64,000 nucleotides of DNA from Cedecea neteri (GCF_000758305.1 NZ_CP009458.1:992001-1056000), one strand, 5' to 3'; shown: positions 44,243 through 53,776, counted from the first letter of the stretch. A program made the numbers and translations. Notes: a model not told the origin generated them from the letters alone.

Positions 44243-44953
44243 TTACTGCGTTGCAGTCTGTGCTGCGGCCCAGGCCTGAGTAAATGCCTGGTGCTGAGCG
44301 GACAGCGGGCCAATCAGCGAGTTGTACTGACTTGCCTGCTGGGAAGTCGGGAACTGAATTCCGCCGTTAGCAAAGCCAACCTGAGTTCCCTGCTGGGCGA
44401 TAAAATCACCCACCTGCACCAGCTGCTGGGTCAGGGTCTGTGCGGCTGGGATCAGCGGCGCCATGGCATTCGCCGGGCCGGTGACGACTTTCTGGTAAAC
44501 CTGATAGTAAACGGTTTTCAGATCGTCAGGCTGCTTCAGCGCTGCAAGCGCACCATCGGCCTGCATCTTGGCATTTTGAACCTGCTGACCCAAAACGTTC
44601 AGCGAACCGTTAGCCTGGCGCAGCGCGTCGCGCTGGGTCATGTAATCCTGCGGGGCGCGGATGCTATTCACGCTATCCACAACCGGCTTCATGCCTTCGT
44701 CCATTGCCTGGCTAACCTGCTGAGAGAAGCCGTACAGAATGGCGTAGTCAGAGACCAGCGGGCCAAATTGTTTTTTCTGATCGGACGTCAGCGTCGGCAG
44801 GCGATCGCCGCTACGCATAGCCGTGTTTTGCAGAAAATCGATGAACGCCTTACGCTGGTCGCCTTCTTTATCGAAGCAACCACTCAGGCTCACCACCATT
44901 AATAACGCCGCCAGCGGCGCAAACCAGCGAGACCAGGACTTACCTGTCGCCAT
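44243..44953 (-). CDS. yiaF: DUF3053 lipoprotein YiaF
   Basis: 236 aa, same length as E. coli YiaF. Start ATG 44953 (MATGKSWSRW). An N-terminal TM/signal segment ends in lipobox SLSGC, then FDKEGDQRKAFIDFLQ, the DUF3053 hallmark. Function unknown. It is divergent from yiaG. Confidence 0.93.
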   Translation of the reverse strand: MATGKSWSRWFAPLAALLMVVSLSGCFDKEGDQRKAFIDFLQNTAMRSGDRLPTLTSDQKKQFGPLVSDYAILYGFSQQVSQAMDEGMKPVVDSVNSIRAPQDYMTQRDALRQANGSLNVLGQQVQNAKMQADGALAALKQPDDLKTVYYQVYQKVVTGPANAMAPLIPAAQTLTQQLVQVGDFIAQQGTQVGFANGGIQFPTSQQASQYNSLIGPLSAQHQAFTQAWAAAQTATQ

Positions 44954-45343
44954 CATTTCTACTCCTGTCACCAATGCACTACCTGGCAAATTGCCACCCA
45001 ATAACGATGCTAAGAATAGTCCAACAGCCCTTCGCAAGATACCCTTTCGCAATAATCTCTTATGCTTCTTCCACAGGGGAAGAAAACGATCGAAAAGCCC
45101 TGTGGGACGCAGGCTGGCTTAGCTTGCTAAGGATTTGCATAACTATTTACACATTTATACTAATACCCGCCATAAGAACCTTTTCAAGCGCTTACTTCGA
45201 CTGGGTATTCAGCTGAAACGCATAAGCATTTTTCTCAGCACGTTTAGCCACTAACGTGATCCCACGCACGCTTTAAATCCAGCTACAGTTAATAAGCTTC
45301 TTTGCGTTCACGTTCTCGCTGTGTGATTTATGAGGAGTTCTCA
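44954..45343. other. yiaF / yiaG divergent intergenic region (390 bp)
   Basis: No credible gene. It contains two inverted repeats: CCACAGGG...CCCTGTGG (45071-45105, 19-nt loop) and CTTAGC-TT-GCTAAG (45118-45131). The rest is A/T-rich and should hold both promoters. No cspA is present here or downstream of yiaG. Confidence 0.55.
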
Positions 45344-45631
45344 ATGGAATATAAAGATCCAATGATTGAGCTGCTTAGCAGTCTTGAGCAGATTGTTTTT
45401 AAAGATAATCAGGCCGTTAGCCTGAGTCAGAAACCCAGCGCCTTCTCGGAGTTTGAGCAGCTACGTAAAAGCACCGGACTAAAAATCGATGATTTTGCTC
45501 AGGCGATGGGGGTTAGCGTGACGATGGTGCAGGAATGGGAGTCCAGACGACTCAAGCCCTCCATCACCGAACTGAAATTAATGCGTCTGATTCAGGCCAA
45601 CCCAGGCCTCAGTAAGCAGTTAATAAGCTAG
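45344..45631 (+). CDS. yiaG: XRE-type HTH regulator YiaG
   Basis: 95 aa (E. coli 96). The HTH covers about 38-80 (GLKIDDFAQAMGVSVTMVQE). The start MEYKDPM is preceded by GAGGAG with a 7-nt spacer; a 14-codon upstream extension is rejected. Role unknown. Followed by a terminator. Confidence 0.93.
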   Translation: MEYKDPMIELLSSLEQIVFKDNQAVSLSQKPSAFSEFEQLRKSTGLKIDDFAQAMGVSVTMVQEWESRRLKPSITELKLMRLIQANPGLSKQLIS

Positions 45632-45653
45632 AAAAACGTTGCGCCGTTAGAAA

Positions 45654-45680
45654 ACAACCCCGCTATGACGCGGGGTTTGT
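45654..45680. terminator. Bidirectional terminator between yiaG and the chemoreceptor gene
   Basis: AACCCCGC-TATGAC-GCGGGGTT with T-rich sequence on the plus side and GTTTTC on the minus side, lying in a convergent gap of 64 bp. Confidence 0.85.
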
Positions 45681-45695
45681 CATTTCAGAGCCAGA

Positions 45696-47357
45696 TTAAA
45701 ACGTTTCCCAGTTTGCATCAGAGGCCGAGGCCGTTTGTGGTTTCAATGTCGCTGGCTGCGGGCGAAGTTTTTCCTGCACCGGCTCTACACGACGCCCGCC
45801 GGATTGCTGGAGCTGGAACACCGCCACCGCCAGACGCAACTCGCTAGCCTGATCTTCCAGCGCTGCCGCGGCAGAAGCGGACTCTTCCACCAGCGAGGCA
45901 TTCTGCTGGGTCACGCTGTCCATCTCAGATACCGCCTGCGCCACCTGCTCAATGCCTTTGCTTTGCTCTTCAGAGGCCGACGCGATTTCGCCCATGATGT
46001 CAGTCACGCGGGTGACCGCCGAAACGATCTCCTTCATGGTAGCGCCCGCTTCACGAACCTGGCTGGAGCCGGTATCGATGCGCGACACCGAGTTTTCAAT
46101 CAGTACTTTAATCTCTTTCGCAGCCTGTGCGCTGCGGCTAGCCAGCGTTCTGACTTCTCCCGCAACCACGGCAAATCCACGTCCTTGCTCCCCCGCCCGG
46201 GCAGCTTCTACCGCGGCGTTCAGCGCCAGGATGTTGGTCTGGAAAGCAATGCTGTCGATAACACTGGTGATATCCACGATTTTGCCGGAGCTTTCGGCGA
46301 TTTCGTTCATGGTGCTGACCACACTATCCACCACACGCCCACCTTTCTGCGCGGTTTCGGAGGCGTTTTTCGCCAGACCGGTGGCCTGACGGGCGTTATC
46401 GGTGTTCTGCTTCACGGTCGCGGTAAGCTGCTCCATGCTGGCCGCTGTCTCTTCCAGCGCTGCCGCCTGCTGCTCGGTGCGTGAGGAAAGATCGCTGCTG
46501 CCGGCAGAGATTTCGCTGGCACCGGTGTAAATAGAATCTGCATTGTCGCGCACCACGCTCACGGTCTTCGCCAGCGACTGCTGCATAGTTTTGAGCCCGG
46601 CAGAAAGGCGGCTCATTTCGCTGCGCCCTTCGGCGTCGATCGAGCGGGTTAAATCTCCCTCAGAGATCGCCTGAATATGCCCCATCACGTTTTTCAGCGG
46701 ACGCAGCAGCACGCGCTGCAGGCCCAGCCAGATAACTACCAGCGCCGCGATGACAATCAGTAAAATGGTGCCCAGCGTCCAGAGCATACCGGTATAGCTG
46801 CTTTGGTTCTCCGCGCTGGCGGCCTTCAACAGCCGGGTGTTCTGGGTCAGCCACTGACCGTAAACGGCTTTGAAATCGTCCTGAGCCTGCTGCGCATCGA
46901 GGTTGCCGTAGGCCTGGTAGTTATCGGCCTTCAGAAACTCAATGGACTGGGCCATAACGTCGTGCATTTGCTTGAAGCTGGCCGCCGCTTTGTCGTCGAG
47001 GGCTTTATCCTGGCCCGGCACATCGTCGGAATCCATATAGCTGGAAAATTGCTTTTGCGCGTCGGCCAACAGCACACCGGCATTCGCCAGCAGCTTGTTC
47101 ATCGCCTCCAGTGAGGCCGGGTCACGCTGATTTTTCAGGACGCGAATCGCCACGCGGTTGATGGTGACGCGGGTTTCAACCAGCGTCTGGAAGCTGCCGC
47201 CCAGCTGCTGCTGCTGGTAGTTCAGCAGGCCGGTATTCTGGAAGTTAAGGCGATCGCTGCTGACGGAGGAGTAGTACAGAGCCCCGGTCACCAGCAAGAG
47301 CACGCTGAAGATCCCCAGCGTGGTGATAATTCCGGTGATAACTTTGATATTTTTCAT
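45696..47357 (-). CDS. Methyl-accepting chemotaxis protein, Tsr/Tar type
   Basis: 553 aa. TM1 about 5-28, periplasmic four-helix ligand domain, TM2 about 190-213, HAMP, then a methylation/signalling coiled coil with the hairpin tip IDSIAFQTNILALNAAVEAA. The periplasmic domain has R63, N67, R68 and R72 in TRVTINRVAIR, the amino-acid carboxylate-binding pattern of Tsr (serine) more than Tar. The C-terminus is NWETF, the CheR/CheB tether, so it is a high-abundance receptor. Ligand is inferred. It takes the place of E. coli cspA. Confidence 0.92.
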   Translation of the reverse strand: MKNIKVITGIITTLGIFSVLLLVTGALYYSSVSSDRLNFQNTGLLNYQQQQLGGSFQTLVETRVTINRVAIRVLKNQRDPASLEAMNKLLANAGVLLADAQKQFSSYMDSDDVPGQDKALDDKAAASFKQMHDVMAQSIEFLKADNYQAYGNLDAQQAQDDFKAVYGQWLTQNTRLLKAASAENQSSYTGMLWTLGTILLIVIAALVVIWLGLQRVLLRPLKNVMGHIQAISEGDLTRSIDAEGRSEMSRLSAGLKTMQQSLAKTVSVVRDNADSIYTGASEISAGSSDLSSRTEQQAAALEETAASMEQLTATVKQNTDNARQATGLAKNASETAQKGGRVVDSVVSTMNEIAESSGKIVDITSVIDSIAFQTNILALNAAVEAARAGEQGRGFAVVAGEVRTLASRSAQAAKEIKVLIENSVSRIDTGSSQVREAGATMKEIVSAVTRVTDIMGEIASASEEQSKGIEQVAQAVSEMDSVTQQNASLVEESASAAAALEDQASELRLAVAVFQLQQSGGRRVEPVQEKLRPQPATLKPQTASASDANWETF

Positions 47358-47395
47358 AGCGCCGAACGTTCCTGAGGTAATGGCCGATATGAGAT

Positions 47396-47422
47396 ATATC
47401 GGTTCGGCGCAGATTTCCCTTA
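47396..47422 (-). promoter_or_regulatory. Candidate sigma-28 (FliA) promoter of the chemoreceptor
   Basis: On the minus strand TAAGGGAA (47415-47422), 11-bp spacer, ACCGATAT (47396-47403). FliA consensus is TAAAGTTT-N11-GCCGATAA: 4/8 and 6/8 matches, with exact spacing, 39 bp before the ATG. Confidence 0.6.
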
Positions 47423-47477
47423 CCGCCCCTGGCGCGACTTTTTGTTAATCCATTGATATTTGAAAGTAAAAAAATCA

Positions 47478-47502
47478 ACAAAAAACCCGCCGAAGCGGGT
47501 TT
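47478..47502 (-). terminator. Terminator of glyQS
   Basis: On the minus strand AACCCGC-TTCG-GCGGGTT followed by TTTT, about 27 bp after the glyS stop. Confidence 0.92.
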
Positions 47503-47528
47503 CAGGATTTCTTCACAACACAACGCCA

Positions 47529-49598
47529 TTACTGCAGCAGAGAGATGTCTGCCACCTGCAGGAACAGCTCGCGCAGCTTAGTCAGCAGCGTCAGGCGGTT
47601 AATACGCAGATCTTTATCTTCCGCGTTTACCATCACCTTGTCGAAGAACTCATCCACCGGCTCGCGCAGGTTGGCCAGCTCTTCCAGAGCTTCCTGGTAA
47701 CGGCCTTCGGCGAAGTACGGCTGCAGTTTATCGCGCAGCACGACGACGTTGGTCGCCAGACGAATTTCTTCGGCTTCTTTCAGCACGGTGGCCTGCACGG
47801 TGTCGTTCAGCACTTCGTCAGACTTGGCAAGAATGTTGGAAACACGCTTGTTAGCCGCCGCCAGAGATGCCGCCGCTTCCAGAGTACGGAAGTGGGAAAC
47901 CGCCTTCATGCGAGCATCGAAGTCAGCCGGTTTGGTAGGACGACGCGCCAGAACAGCCTGGATGGTGTCAACCGCGTGGCCTTCTTCCTGATACCAGGTG
48001 CGGAAGCGACCCAGCATGAAGTCGATAACTTCATCTACCACGTTGGTGTTGGTCAGCTTGCTGCCGTAGAGGCGAACCGCTTCTTCGGTCAGAGTTTGCA
48101 GGTCCAGCGGCAGGTTTTTCTCAACGATAATACGCAACACGCCCAGCGCGGCGCGGCGCAGCGCGAACGGGTCTTTATCGCCTTTCGGATGCTGGCCAAT
48201 GCCAAAGATGCCCGCGAGGGTGTCCATCTTATCGGCAATCGCCACGGCACAGGCCACCAGGTTAGACGGCAGGGCATCACCCGCAAAGCGTGGCTGGTAC
48301 TGCTCGTTCAGCGCAACCGCAACGTCTTCCGCTTCGCCGTCGTGGCGCGCGTAGTGCATGCCCATCACGCCCTGGGTGTCGGTAAACTCGAACACCATGT
48401 TGGTCATCAGGTCGCACTTAGACAGCAGGCCAGCGCGGGTCGCGTGATTCACGTCGGCGCCAATCTGGCCCGCAATCCAGCCGGAAAGCGCTTCGATACG
48501 GTTGGTTTTGTCGCGCAGGGTACCCAGCTCTTTCTGGAACAGAACTGTTTCCAGACGCGGCAGGTTGTCTTCCAGGCGCTTTTTACGGTCGGTATTGAAG
48601 AAGAACTCGGCATCTGCGAGGCGCGGGCGAACCACCTTCTCGTTACCGGAGATGATCTGCACCGGGTCTTTGGACTCGATGTTCGCCACGAAGATGAAGT
48701 TCGGCAGCAGTTTGCCGTCGGCCGCGTAGACCGGGAAGTACTTCTGGTCACCCTTCATGGTGTAAACCAGCGCTTCGGCAGGCACGGCCAGGAATTTCTC
48801 TTCGAACTTCGCGGTCAGCACCACTGGCCATTCCACCAGCGAGGTAACTTCTTCCAGCAGGCTTTCGCTCAGGTCAGCCTGACCGCCGATTTTACGGGCA
48901 GCTTCTTCGGCATCACGTTTGATGGCGGCTTTACGCGCTTCGTAATCAGCAATGACTTTCCCGCGCTCCAGCAGGATCTGCGGATACTGGTCGGCATTGT
49001 CGATGGTGAACTCCGGCTCGCCCATAAAGCGGTGGCCGCGGATCACGCGAGCGGACTGAATGCCCAGAATAGTGGCAGGAATCAGTTCGTCACCCAGCAG
49101 CAGCGTCACGGTATGAATCGGGCGCACGAACTGGATATCGGACGCGCCCCAGCGCATCAGTTTAGGAATCGGCAGCTTCGCCAGAGAAGTGGCAATCATG
49201 TTTGGCAGCAGAGCCTGCACGCTTTCGCCCTTCACGTGGGCGCGGTACATCAGCCACTCGCCTTTGTCGGTAGCCAGACGCTCGGCCTGGTCAACGGTGA
49301 TCCCGCAGCCACGAGCCCAGCCTTCAGCGGCTTTGCTTGGTTTGCCTTCAGCGTCGAACGCAGCAGACACCGCAGGGCCGCGTTTTTCAACTTCGCGATC
49401 CGGCTGTGAAGCCGCCAGATTAGCGATTTTCAGCGCCAGGCGACGCGGGGCAGCAAACCATTTTACTTCGCCGTGCGCGATGTTGGCTGCATCCAGCTCG
49501 GCGGTAACGTTGGCAGCGAAGGACTCAGCCAGGCTGCGCAAGGCTTTTGGTGGCAGCTCTTCAGTGCCGATCTCCACCAGAAAAGTTTTTTCAGACAT
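47529..49598 (-). CDS. glyS: Glycyl-tRNA synthetase beta subunit
   Basis: 689 aa, same length as E. coli. N-terminal FLVEIGTEELPPKALR is diagnostic. HD-like and tRNA-binding domains follow (residues about 330-690). Works as alpha2beta2 with GlyQ. Starts 9 bp after glyQ. Confidence 0.98.
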   Translation of the reverse strand: MSEKTFLVEIGTEELPPKALRSLAESFAANVTAELDAANIAHGEVKWFAAPRRLALKIANLAASQPDREVEKRGPAVSAAFDAEGKPSKAAEGWARGCGITVDQAERLATDKGEWLMYRAHVKGESVQALLPNMIATSLAKLPIPKLMRWGASDIQFVRPIHTVTLLLGDELIPATILGIQSARVIRGHRFMGEPEFTIDNADQYPQILLERGKVIADYEARKAAIKRDAEEAARKIGGQADLSESLLEEVTSLVEWPVVLTAKFEEKFLAVPAEALVYTMKGDQKYFPVYAADGKLLPNFIFVANIESKDPVQIISGNEKVVRPRLADAEFFFNTDRKKRLEDNLPRLETVLFQKELGTLRDKTNRIEALSGWIAGQIGADVNHATRAGLLSKCDLMTNMVFEFTDTQGVMGMHYARHDGEAEDVAVALNEQYQPRFAGDALPSNLVACAVAIADKMDTLAGIFGIGQHPKGDKDPFALRRAALGVLRIIVEKNLPLDLQTLTEEAVRLYGSKLTNTNVVDEVIDFMLGRFRTWYQEEGHAVDTIQAVLARRPTKPADFDARMKAVSHFRTLEAAASLAAANKRVSNILAKSDEVLNDTVQATVLKEAEEIRLATNVVVLRDKLQPYFAEGRYQEALEELANLREPVDEFFDKVMVNAEDKDLRINRLTLLTKLRELFLQVADISLLQ

Positions 49599-49607
49599 GG
49601 TGGCCTC

Positions 49608-50519
49608 TTAGTTTTTCTTATTGCACATCGGGAAGCCAAGCGCTTCACGAGAAGCATAGTAGGCTTCGGCCACGGCTTTGGTCAGGGTGCGAATGCGCAG
49701 GATATAGCGCTGGCGCTCGGTCACGGAAATGGCCTTGCGCGCATCCAGCAGGTTAAAGCTGTGAGCGGCTTTCAGAATACGTTCGTAGGCCGGGAGCGGC
49801 AGCGGAGTTTCCAGCGCCAGCAGCTGCTGGGCTTCTTTCTCGTACTGCTCGAAGCAGGTGAACAGGAAGTCCACGTCGGCGTATTCGAAGTTATAGGTGG
49901 ACTGCTCCACTTCGTTCTGGTGGAACACGTCGCCGTAGGTGGTTTTCCCCAGCGGGCCGTCGCTCCATACGAGGTCGTAAACGCTGTCTACGCCCTGAAT
50001 GTACATGGCCAGGCGCTCTAAACCGTAGGTGATTTCGCCGGTCACCGGCTTACACTCCAGGCCGCCAACCTGCTGGAAGTAGGTGAACTGCGTCACTTCC
50101 ATACCGTTAAGCCACACTTCCCAGCCCAGGCCCCACGCGCCAAGCGTTGGGTTTTCCCAGTTATCTTCCACGAAGCGAATATCATGAATCGTTGGATCCA
50201 TACCCAGCTCTTTCAGCGACCCGAGGTACAGCTCCTGAATGTTGTCCGGGGAAGGCTTAATCACCACCTGGAACTGATAGTAGTGCTGTAAACGGTTCGG
50301 GTTTTCGCCATAGCGGCCATCGGTAGGACGGCGGGACGGCTGCACATAAGCGGTGGCCATTGGCTCCGGCCCTAAGGCACGCAGGCTGGTCATCGGGTGA
50401 GAGGTGCCTGCGCCTACTTCCATGTCCAAAGGTTGAACAATGGTACAGCCCTGGCGAGCCCAGTAGTCCTGTAAGGTCAGGATCAGGCCTTGAAAGGTCT
50501 TGGTATCAAACTTTTGCAT
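49608..50519 (-). CDS. glyQ: Glycyl-tRNA synthetase alpha subunit
   Basis: 303 aa, same length as E. coli. Class II catalytic core with GAGTSHPMT, RRPTDGRYGENPNR and GEITYGLERLAMY. Start ATG 50517-50519 (MQKFDTKTFQ); an 18-codon upstream extension is not conserved. Forms an operon with glyS. Confidence 0.98.
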   Translation of the reverse strand: MQKFDTKTFQGLILTLQDYWARQGCTIVQPLDMEVGAGTSHPMTSLRALGPEPMATAYVQPSRRPTDGRYGENPNRLQHYYQFQVVIKPSPDNIQELYLGSLKELGMDPTIHDIRFVEDNWENPTLGAWGLGWEVWLNGMEVTQFTYFQQVGGLECKPVTGEITYGLERLAMYIQGVDSVYDLVWSDGPLGKTTYGDVFHQNEVEQSTYNFEYADVDFLFTCFEQYEKEAQQLLALETPLPLPAYERILKAAHSFNLLDARKAISVTERQRYILRIRTLTKAVAEAYYASREALGFPMCNKKN

Positions 50520-50627
50520 GTTGAATTCGCACGCGTTCGGTGGATTTAAGAGAAGCGGCCAGTATATACGCAAACGCGGTCGAGTTGTATCAACACGGCA
50601 ACGGAACGGCCGTGAGGGAAAAAGGCG

Positions 50628-50969
50628 TCAGGTTGTTGCGCGTTGGTTGAGGTTTTCGCGGCTGGAAAGGTGTGAAAATTGACCGCTTTCGTCAAACGAA
50701 CAGGTAAAGCCCTCTTTGCGGGCCGTGCTGCCCATCATTTCGTAGCTGGCCTGATACTGCTTAAAATCTGACAGATTAATGCGCTGCGGCTGGGTGTTGT
50801 AGCGATAAGCGGCCTGATTTTTACAGGCAAGCTCCATCTCCTCGGTGTGAACCACCGGGCGCAACTTCTGCGCGGCCTGACCTTCCTGAGATGGAGAACT
50901 GCAGGCGCTGAGCATTAACGCCAGAAAAGCGGTTAAGAGAAGCCTATTTTTTCTTTCTGCCATCATCAT
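50628..50969 (-). CDS. ysaB: Lipoprotein YsaB
   Basis: 113 aa (E. coli 99). Lipobox LMLSAC near residue 22; conserved part CKNQAAYRYNTQPQRI and YEMMGSTARKEGFTC. Function unknown. Lies upstream of glyQ on the same strand with a 108-bp gap containing CACGGC/GCCGTG hairpin. The start may be any of the first three Met codons. Confidence 0.85.
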   Translation of the reverse strand: MMMAERKNRLLLTAFLALMLSACSSPSQEGQAAQKLRPVVHTEEMELACKNQAAYRYNTQPQRINLSDFKQYQASYEMMGSTARKEGFTCSFDESGQFSHLSSRENLNQRATT

Positions 50970-51114
50970 TCGCTACCAGTACGTTAAACTCGGTTTCTTA
51001 TATCGACGCCTCGTGCAGCAGGCATTTTGCGAAGCCGCCACGGGGATAGCAAGATGCGCCGGGCAAACTCAGACATTTCCGGACACGGGTAAGCAAGCGG
51101 GTTCAGAGGAACGA

Positions 51115-52110
51115 ATGCAGCAAAAAATAAACTGGATAGACAACCTTCGGGGCATCGCCTGCCTGATGGTGGTCATGATCCACACCACAACCTGGTACAT
51201 CACGAATCCACACGCCGTCACCGCGTTTAGCTGGGATTTTTCAAACGTTCTGAACTCGGCTTCTCGCGTCAGCGTCCCGCTGTTTTTCATGATTTCCGGG
51301 TACCTGTTTTTTGGTGAACGGAGCGCGCAGCAGCGCCACTTTCTCCGGATAGTCAGCTGCCTGCTGTTTTATAGCGCCATTGCGCTGCTGTATATCTGGC
51401 TGTTTACCCCCATCAGCACTGGCCTTGCGCTGCGTTACATCCTGGTCAAGCCGGTGTTCTATCACCTGTGGTTCTTCTTCGCGATTATGGTGATTTATCT
51501 GCTTTCACCGCTGATACAGGTGAAGAAAGTCAGCGCGGTGACAATCCTGGGGCTGATGGTGCTGCTCGGCGTGGTGGCAAACCCCAACACGGTGCCGCAG
51601 ACGTTGGGCAACATGCGCTGGATGCCCGTTAACCTCTACATCAACGGCGACACCTTCTATTACGTGCTTTACGGGCTGCTTGGCCGGGCGATTGGGATGC
51701 TCGATACCCAAAGAAAAGGCGTCAGCGGCCTGGCGGCCGGCCTGTTTGTGATTTGCGTCATCTCCATTGCGCTGGGCACTCATCGGCAGTTGGAAATCAA
51801 CAAAAACTTCGCCGAAACCTTCTACGTCTACTGCGGCCCGCTGGTGTTTATCGCCGCCATCAGCCTGCTGGTCGTCGCCAAAAACTGCCTGAACCAGCGC
51901 CCACTGCCGGGCCTGACGTTTATCTCACGCTACTCGCTAGGTATTTATGGGTTTCATGCGCTGATTATCCATTACCTGCGTACCCATAATATCGAGCTGA
52001 CCCACTGGCCGGTGCTGGATATTCTGTGGATCTTCGGTGCGACGCTGGCGGGCAGCCTGCTGCTGGCCTTTGGGATAGGAAAACTCGACCGCAAAAAACT
52101 GGTGAGCTAA
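51115..52110 (+). CDS. wecH: O-acetyltransferase WecH (YiaH)
   Basis: 331 aa, same length as E. coli. Acyltransferase-3 family integral membrane protein: WIDNLRGIACLMVVMIH and SVPLFFMISGYLFF. In E. coli it O-acetylates enterobacterial common antigen. Start ATG 51115 follows AGAGGAACGA; an upstream extension of 34 codons is rejected. Convergent 4-bp overlap with the AraC-type gene. Confidence 0.95.
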   Translation: MQQKINWIDNLRGIACLMVVMIHTTTWYITNPHAVTAFSWDFSNVLNSASRVSVPLFFMISGYLFFGERSAQQRHFLRIVSCLLFYSAIALLYIWLFTPISTGLALRYILVKPVFYHLWFFFAIMVIYLLSPLIQVKKVSAVTILGLMVLLGVVANPNTVPQTLGNMRWMPVNLYINGDTFYYVLYGLLGRAIGMLDTQRKGVSGLAAGLFVICVISIALGTHRQLEINKNFAETFYVYCGPLVFIAAISLLVVAKNCLNQRPLPGLTFISRYSLGIYGFHALIIHYLRTHNIELTHWPVLDILWIFGATLAGSLLLAFGIGKLDRKKLVS

Positions 52111-53030
52111 GCGTCGCGGCTCCTGCCCCTGGCCCGATGAAGCTGGCGCGGGGAGGAAAATCCGGCGGCGCTGGCCGCCTGTTCCATACGCTGCCCCTGC
52201 TGAAGCCGCTGTTCCGCCACCGCCAGCCGGAGCTGCTCCAGATAGTCGCGCACGGAAATGCCCAGGTGATGCTGAAAAAGACGGGATAAATGTCGGGGGC
52301 TGACGTGAACCCGGCTAGCAATTTCGGGGATCGGCCAGGCTGCCTCAGGCGCAGCCGAGAGCAAATCCTGTGCACGATGCACCGCCGGGTGAATGTGGTT
52401 TCGGTAACGTAGCCAGGGCGAAAGCTGCGGATCGTCGCCCGAGCGGCGGAACCAGACCACCATCTCCCTGGCAACATCCAGTGCCACCCGTGGGCCGCAG
52501 TAGCGGTTAATTAAATGCAGAGCGAGATCGATCCCCGACGTAATCCCTGCGCTAGTCCAGATGCCCCGATCTTCCACAAAAATGCGGTTGTCTTTCACCT
52601 GCGCACCAGGCGCTGCGATTCTCAGCCGCTCAAGCACGTCATGATGCGTTGTGCACTGAATGCCGTGCATCAGACCCGCACGGGCTGCCAGTAGCGCCCC
52701 GGAACAAACGCACATCAGATTAAGCTGCTGGCTGTGGATTTGCGGCTGCAGGCGGGTTAACCAGCGTCGGACTTCTTCCGCCTGCGGTGTGGCAAAAAAG
52801 CGGTTTGAATCGCATACGCCGGGCAGCACCAGCAGGCTCCCGACGGGAAGGGTTTCAGGTAACGGCTGAATGCCGCTGAACGTCAGGCCGATAGAGGTTT
52901 CGACCTCAGGGTCCGGGCCAATGTAGTGCAGGTCAAATGCGTTCTTCGCCAGCACCAGCGTTTCCGCCGGGCCGCTCAGATCGAGGGACAAAACTCCCGG
53001 CAGCACCACAAACCAGACCCCTACACTCAT
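52107..53030 (-). CDS. GlxA-family AraC regulator (DJ-1/PfpI domain + HTH)
   Basis: 307 aa. N-terminal DJ-1/PfpI-like domain (FVVLPGVLSLDLSGPAE) with the nucleophile-elbow-like CVCSGALLAARAG near 115-127; C-terminal AraC HTH about 215-300 (IASRVHVSPRHLSRLFQHH). ATG 53028-53030 overlaps the upstream stop as TAATG, so it is translationally coupled to the isochorismatase-like gene. Effector and targets unknown. Confidence 0.87.
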   Translation of the reverse strand: MSVGVWFVVLPGVLSLDLSGPAETLVLAKNAFDLHYIGPDPEVETSIGLTFSGIQPLPETLPVGSLLVLPGVCDSNRFFATPQAEEVRRWLTRLQPQIHSQQLNLMCVCSGALLAARAGLMHGIQCTTHHDVLERLRIAAPGAQVKDNRIFVEDRGIWTSAGITSGIDLALHLINRYCGPRVALDVAREMVVWFRRSGDDPQLSPWLRYRNHIHPAVHRAQDLLSAAPEAAWPIPEIASRVHVSPRHLSRLFQHHLGISVRDYLEQLRLAVAEQRLQQGQRMEQAASAAGFSSPRQLHRARGRSRDA

Positions 53031-53569
53031 TACAGCGACTCCAGGCACTCGGCTACAGTTTGAATTTCGGCGAACCGCCCTGCCAGCACGGTTTCTGTGC
53101 GGTGACGCAAGGTGGCGGGGTCCAGCGTAACGCCTTTCCAGGTCATCGGGAAGGTCAGCATTGCCTCGCTAACAAAAGAAACCCGGTAACCCAGGTCAGA
53201 TGCCACCCGCGTCGTGGTTTCGCAGCATTGCTCGGTGCGGATCCCACAGATAATCAGGTGGTTGATGTCTCTGGTACGGAGCCAATGATCAAGCCCGGTA
53301 TCGGTGAACGCGTTGTGGACGTGTTTCTGGAAACTGACCGCTGGCTCGTGGCGTAAAAATGGCATCGGCGTAACAAACCCGGAAGCCAGCGAAAAGACAT
53401 CGTCTTCGTCCACATGGAAGATATCCACCACGGGTATCCCTTTGTGCTGGCAGCCAGCAATAAGCGTCAGCATCGCCAGCTGGAACGCCGGGATATCGTC
53501 TTCCTGCCAATAATCCCGGTGAAAGAAAGACTGCTGGGTATCAATATTGATCAGCGCTGAACGTGACAT
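53030..53569 (-). CDS. Isochorismatase-family cysteine hydrolase
   Basis: 179 aa. Asp of the triad in LINIDTQQSFF, Lys probably in SFQKHVHNAF, nucleophile Cys in GIRTEQCCETT. The family includes nicotinamidases, N-carbamoylsarcosine amidases and biuret hydrolases; substrate cannot be read here. ATG 53569 follows AAGGAGTCCGAAA; a 22-codon longer frame is rejected. First gene of the two-gene operon. Confidence 0.87.
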   Translation of the reverse strand: MSRSALINIDTQQSFFHRDYWQEDDIPAFQLAMLTLIAGCQHKGIPVVDIFHVDEDDVFSLASGFVTPMPFLRHEPAVSFQKHVHNAFTDTGLDHWLRTRDINHLIICGIRTEQCCETTTRVASDLGYRVSFVSEAMLTFPMTWKGVTLDPATLRHRTETVLAGRFAEIQTVAECLESL

Positions 53570-53776
53570 TTTCGGACTCCTTGTTGATGGGGTTAAAACC
53601 ATTCTGACAAGGGATATCACGGATGCTAAGACCAAAAACGGACAGGATGGTGTTGGTTTGAGACGATGTTTTTTTCGCGACGAGTCCCGGATTAAAAAAA
53701 CACCTGCGACGATTTCATCCCTGTATCAAAAGTGACTCTTTTTCTTTTTGTGGGGTGGACGCAGAAATCTCTCGCC

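Noticed and set aside
45071..45105. Inverted repeat CCACAGGG/CCCTGTGG as an sRNA or terminator
   Set aside because: 19-nt loop, no T-run and no matching promoter; kept only as a note in the intergenic entry.
45632..45695. Search for cspA between yiaG and the next gene
   Set aside because: Only 64 bp with a terminator; no cold-shock gene.
47460..49409. 649-codon open frame on the plus strand opposite glyS
   Set aside because: Antisense to the conserved glyS; composition is His/Gln/Arg/Phe-rich as expected from a complementary frame, with no recognisable domain.
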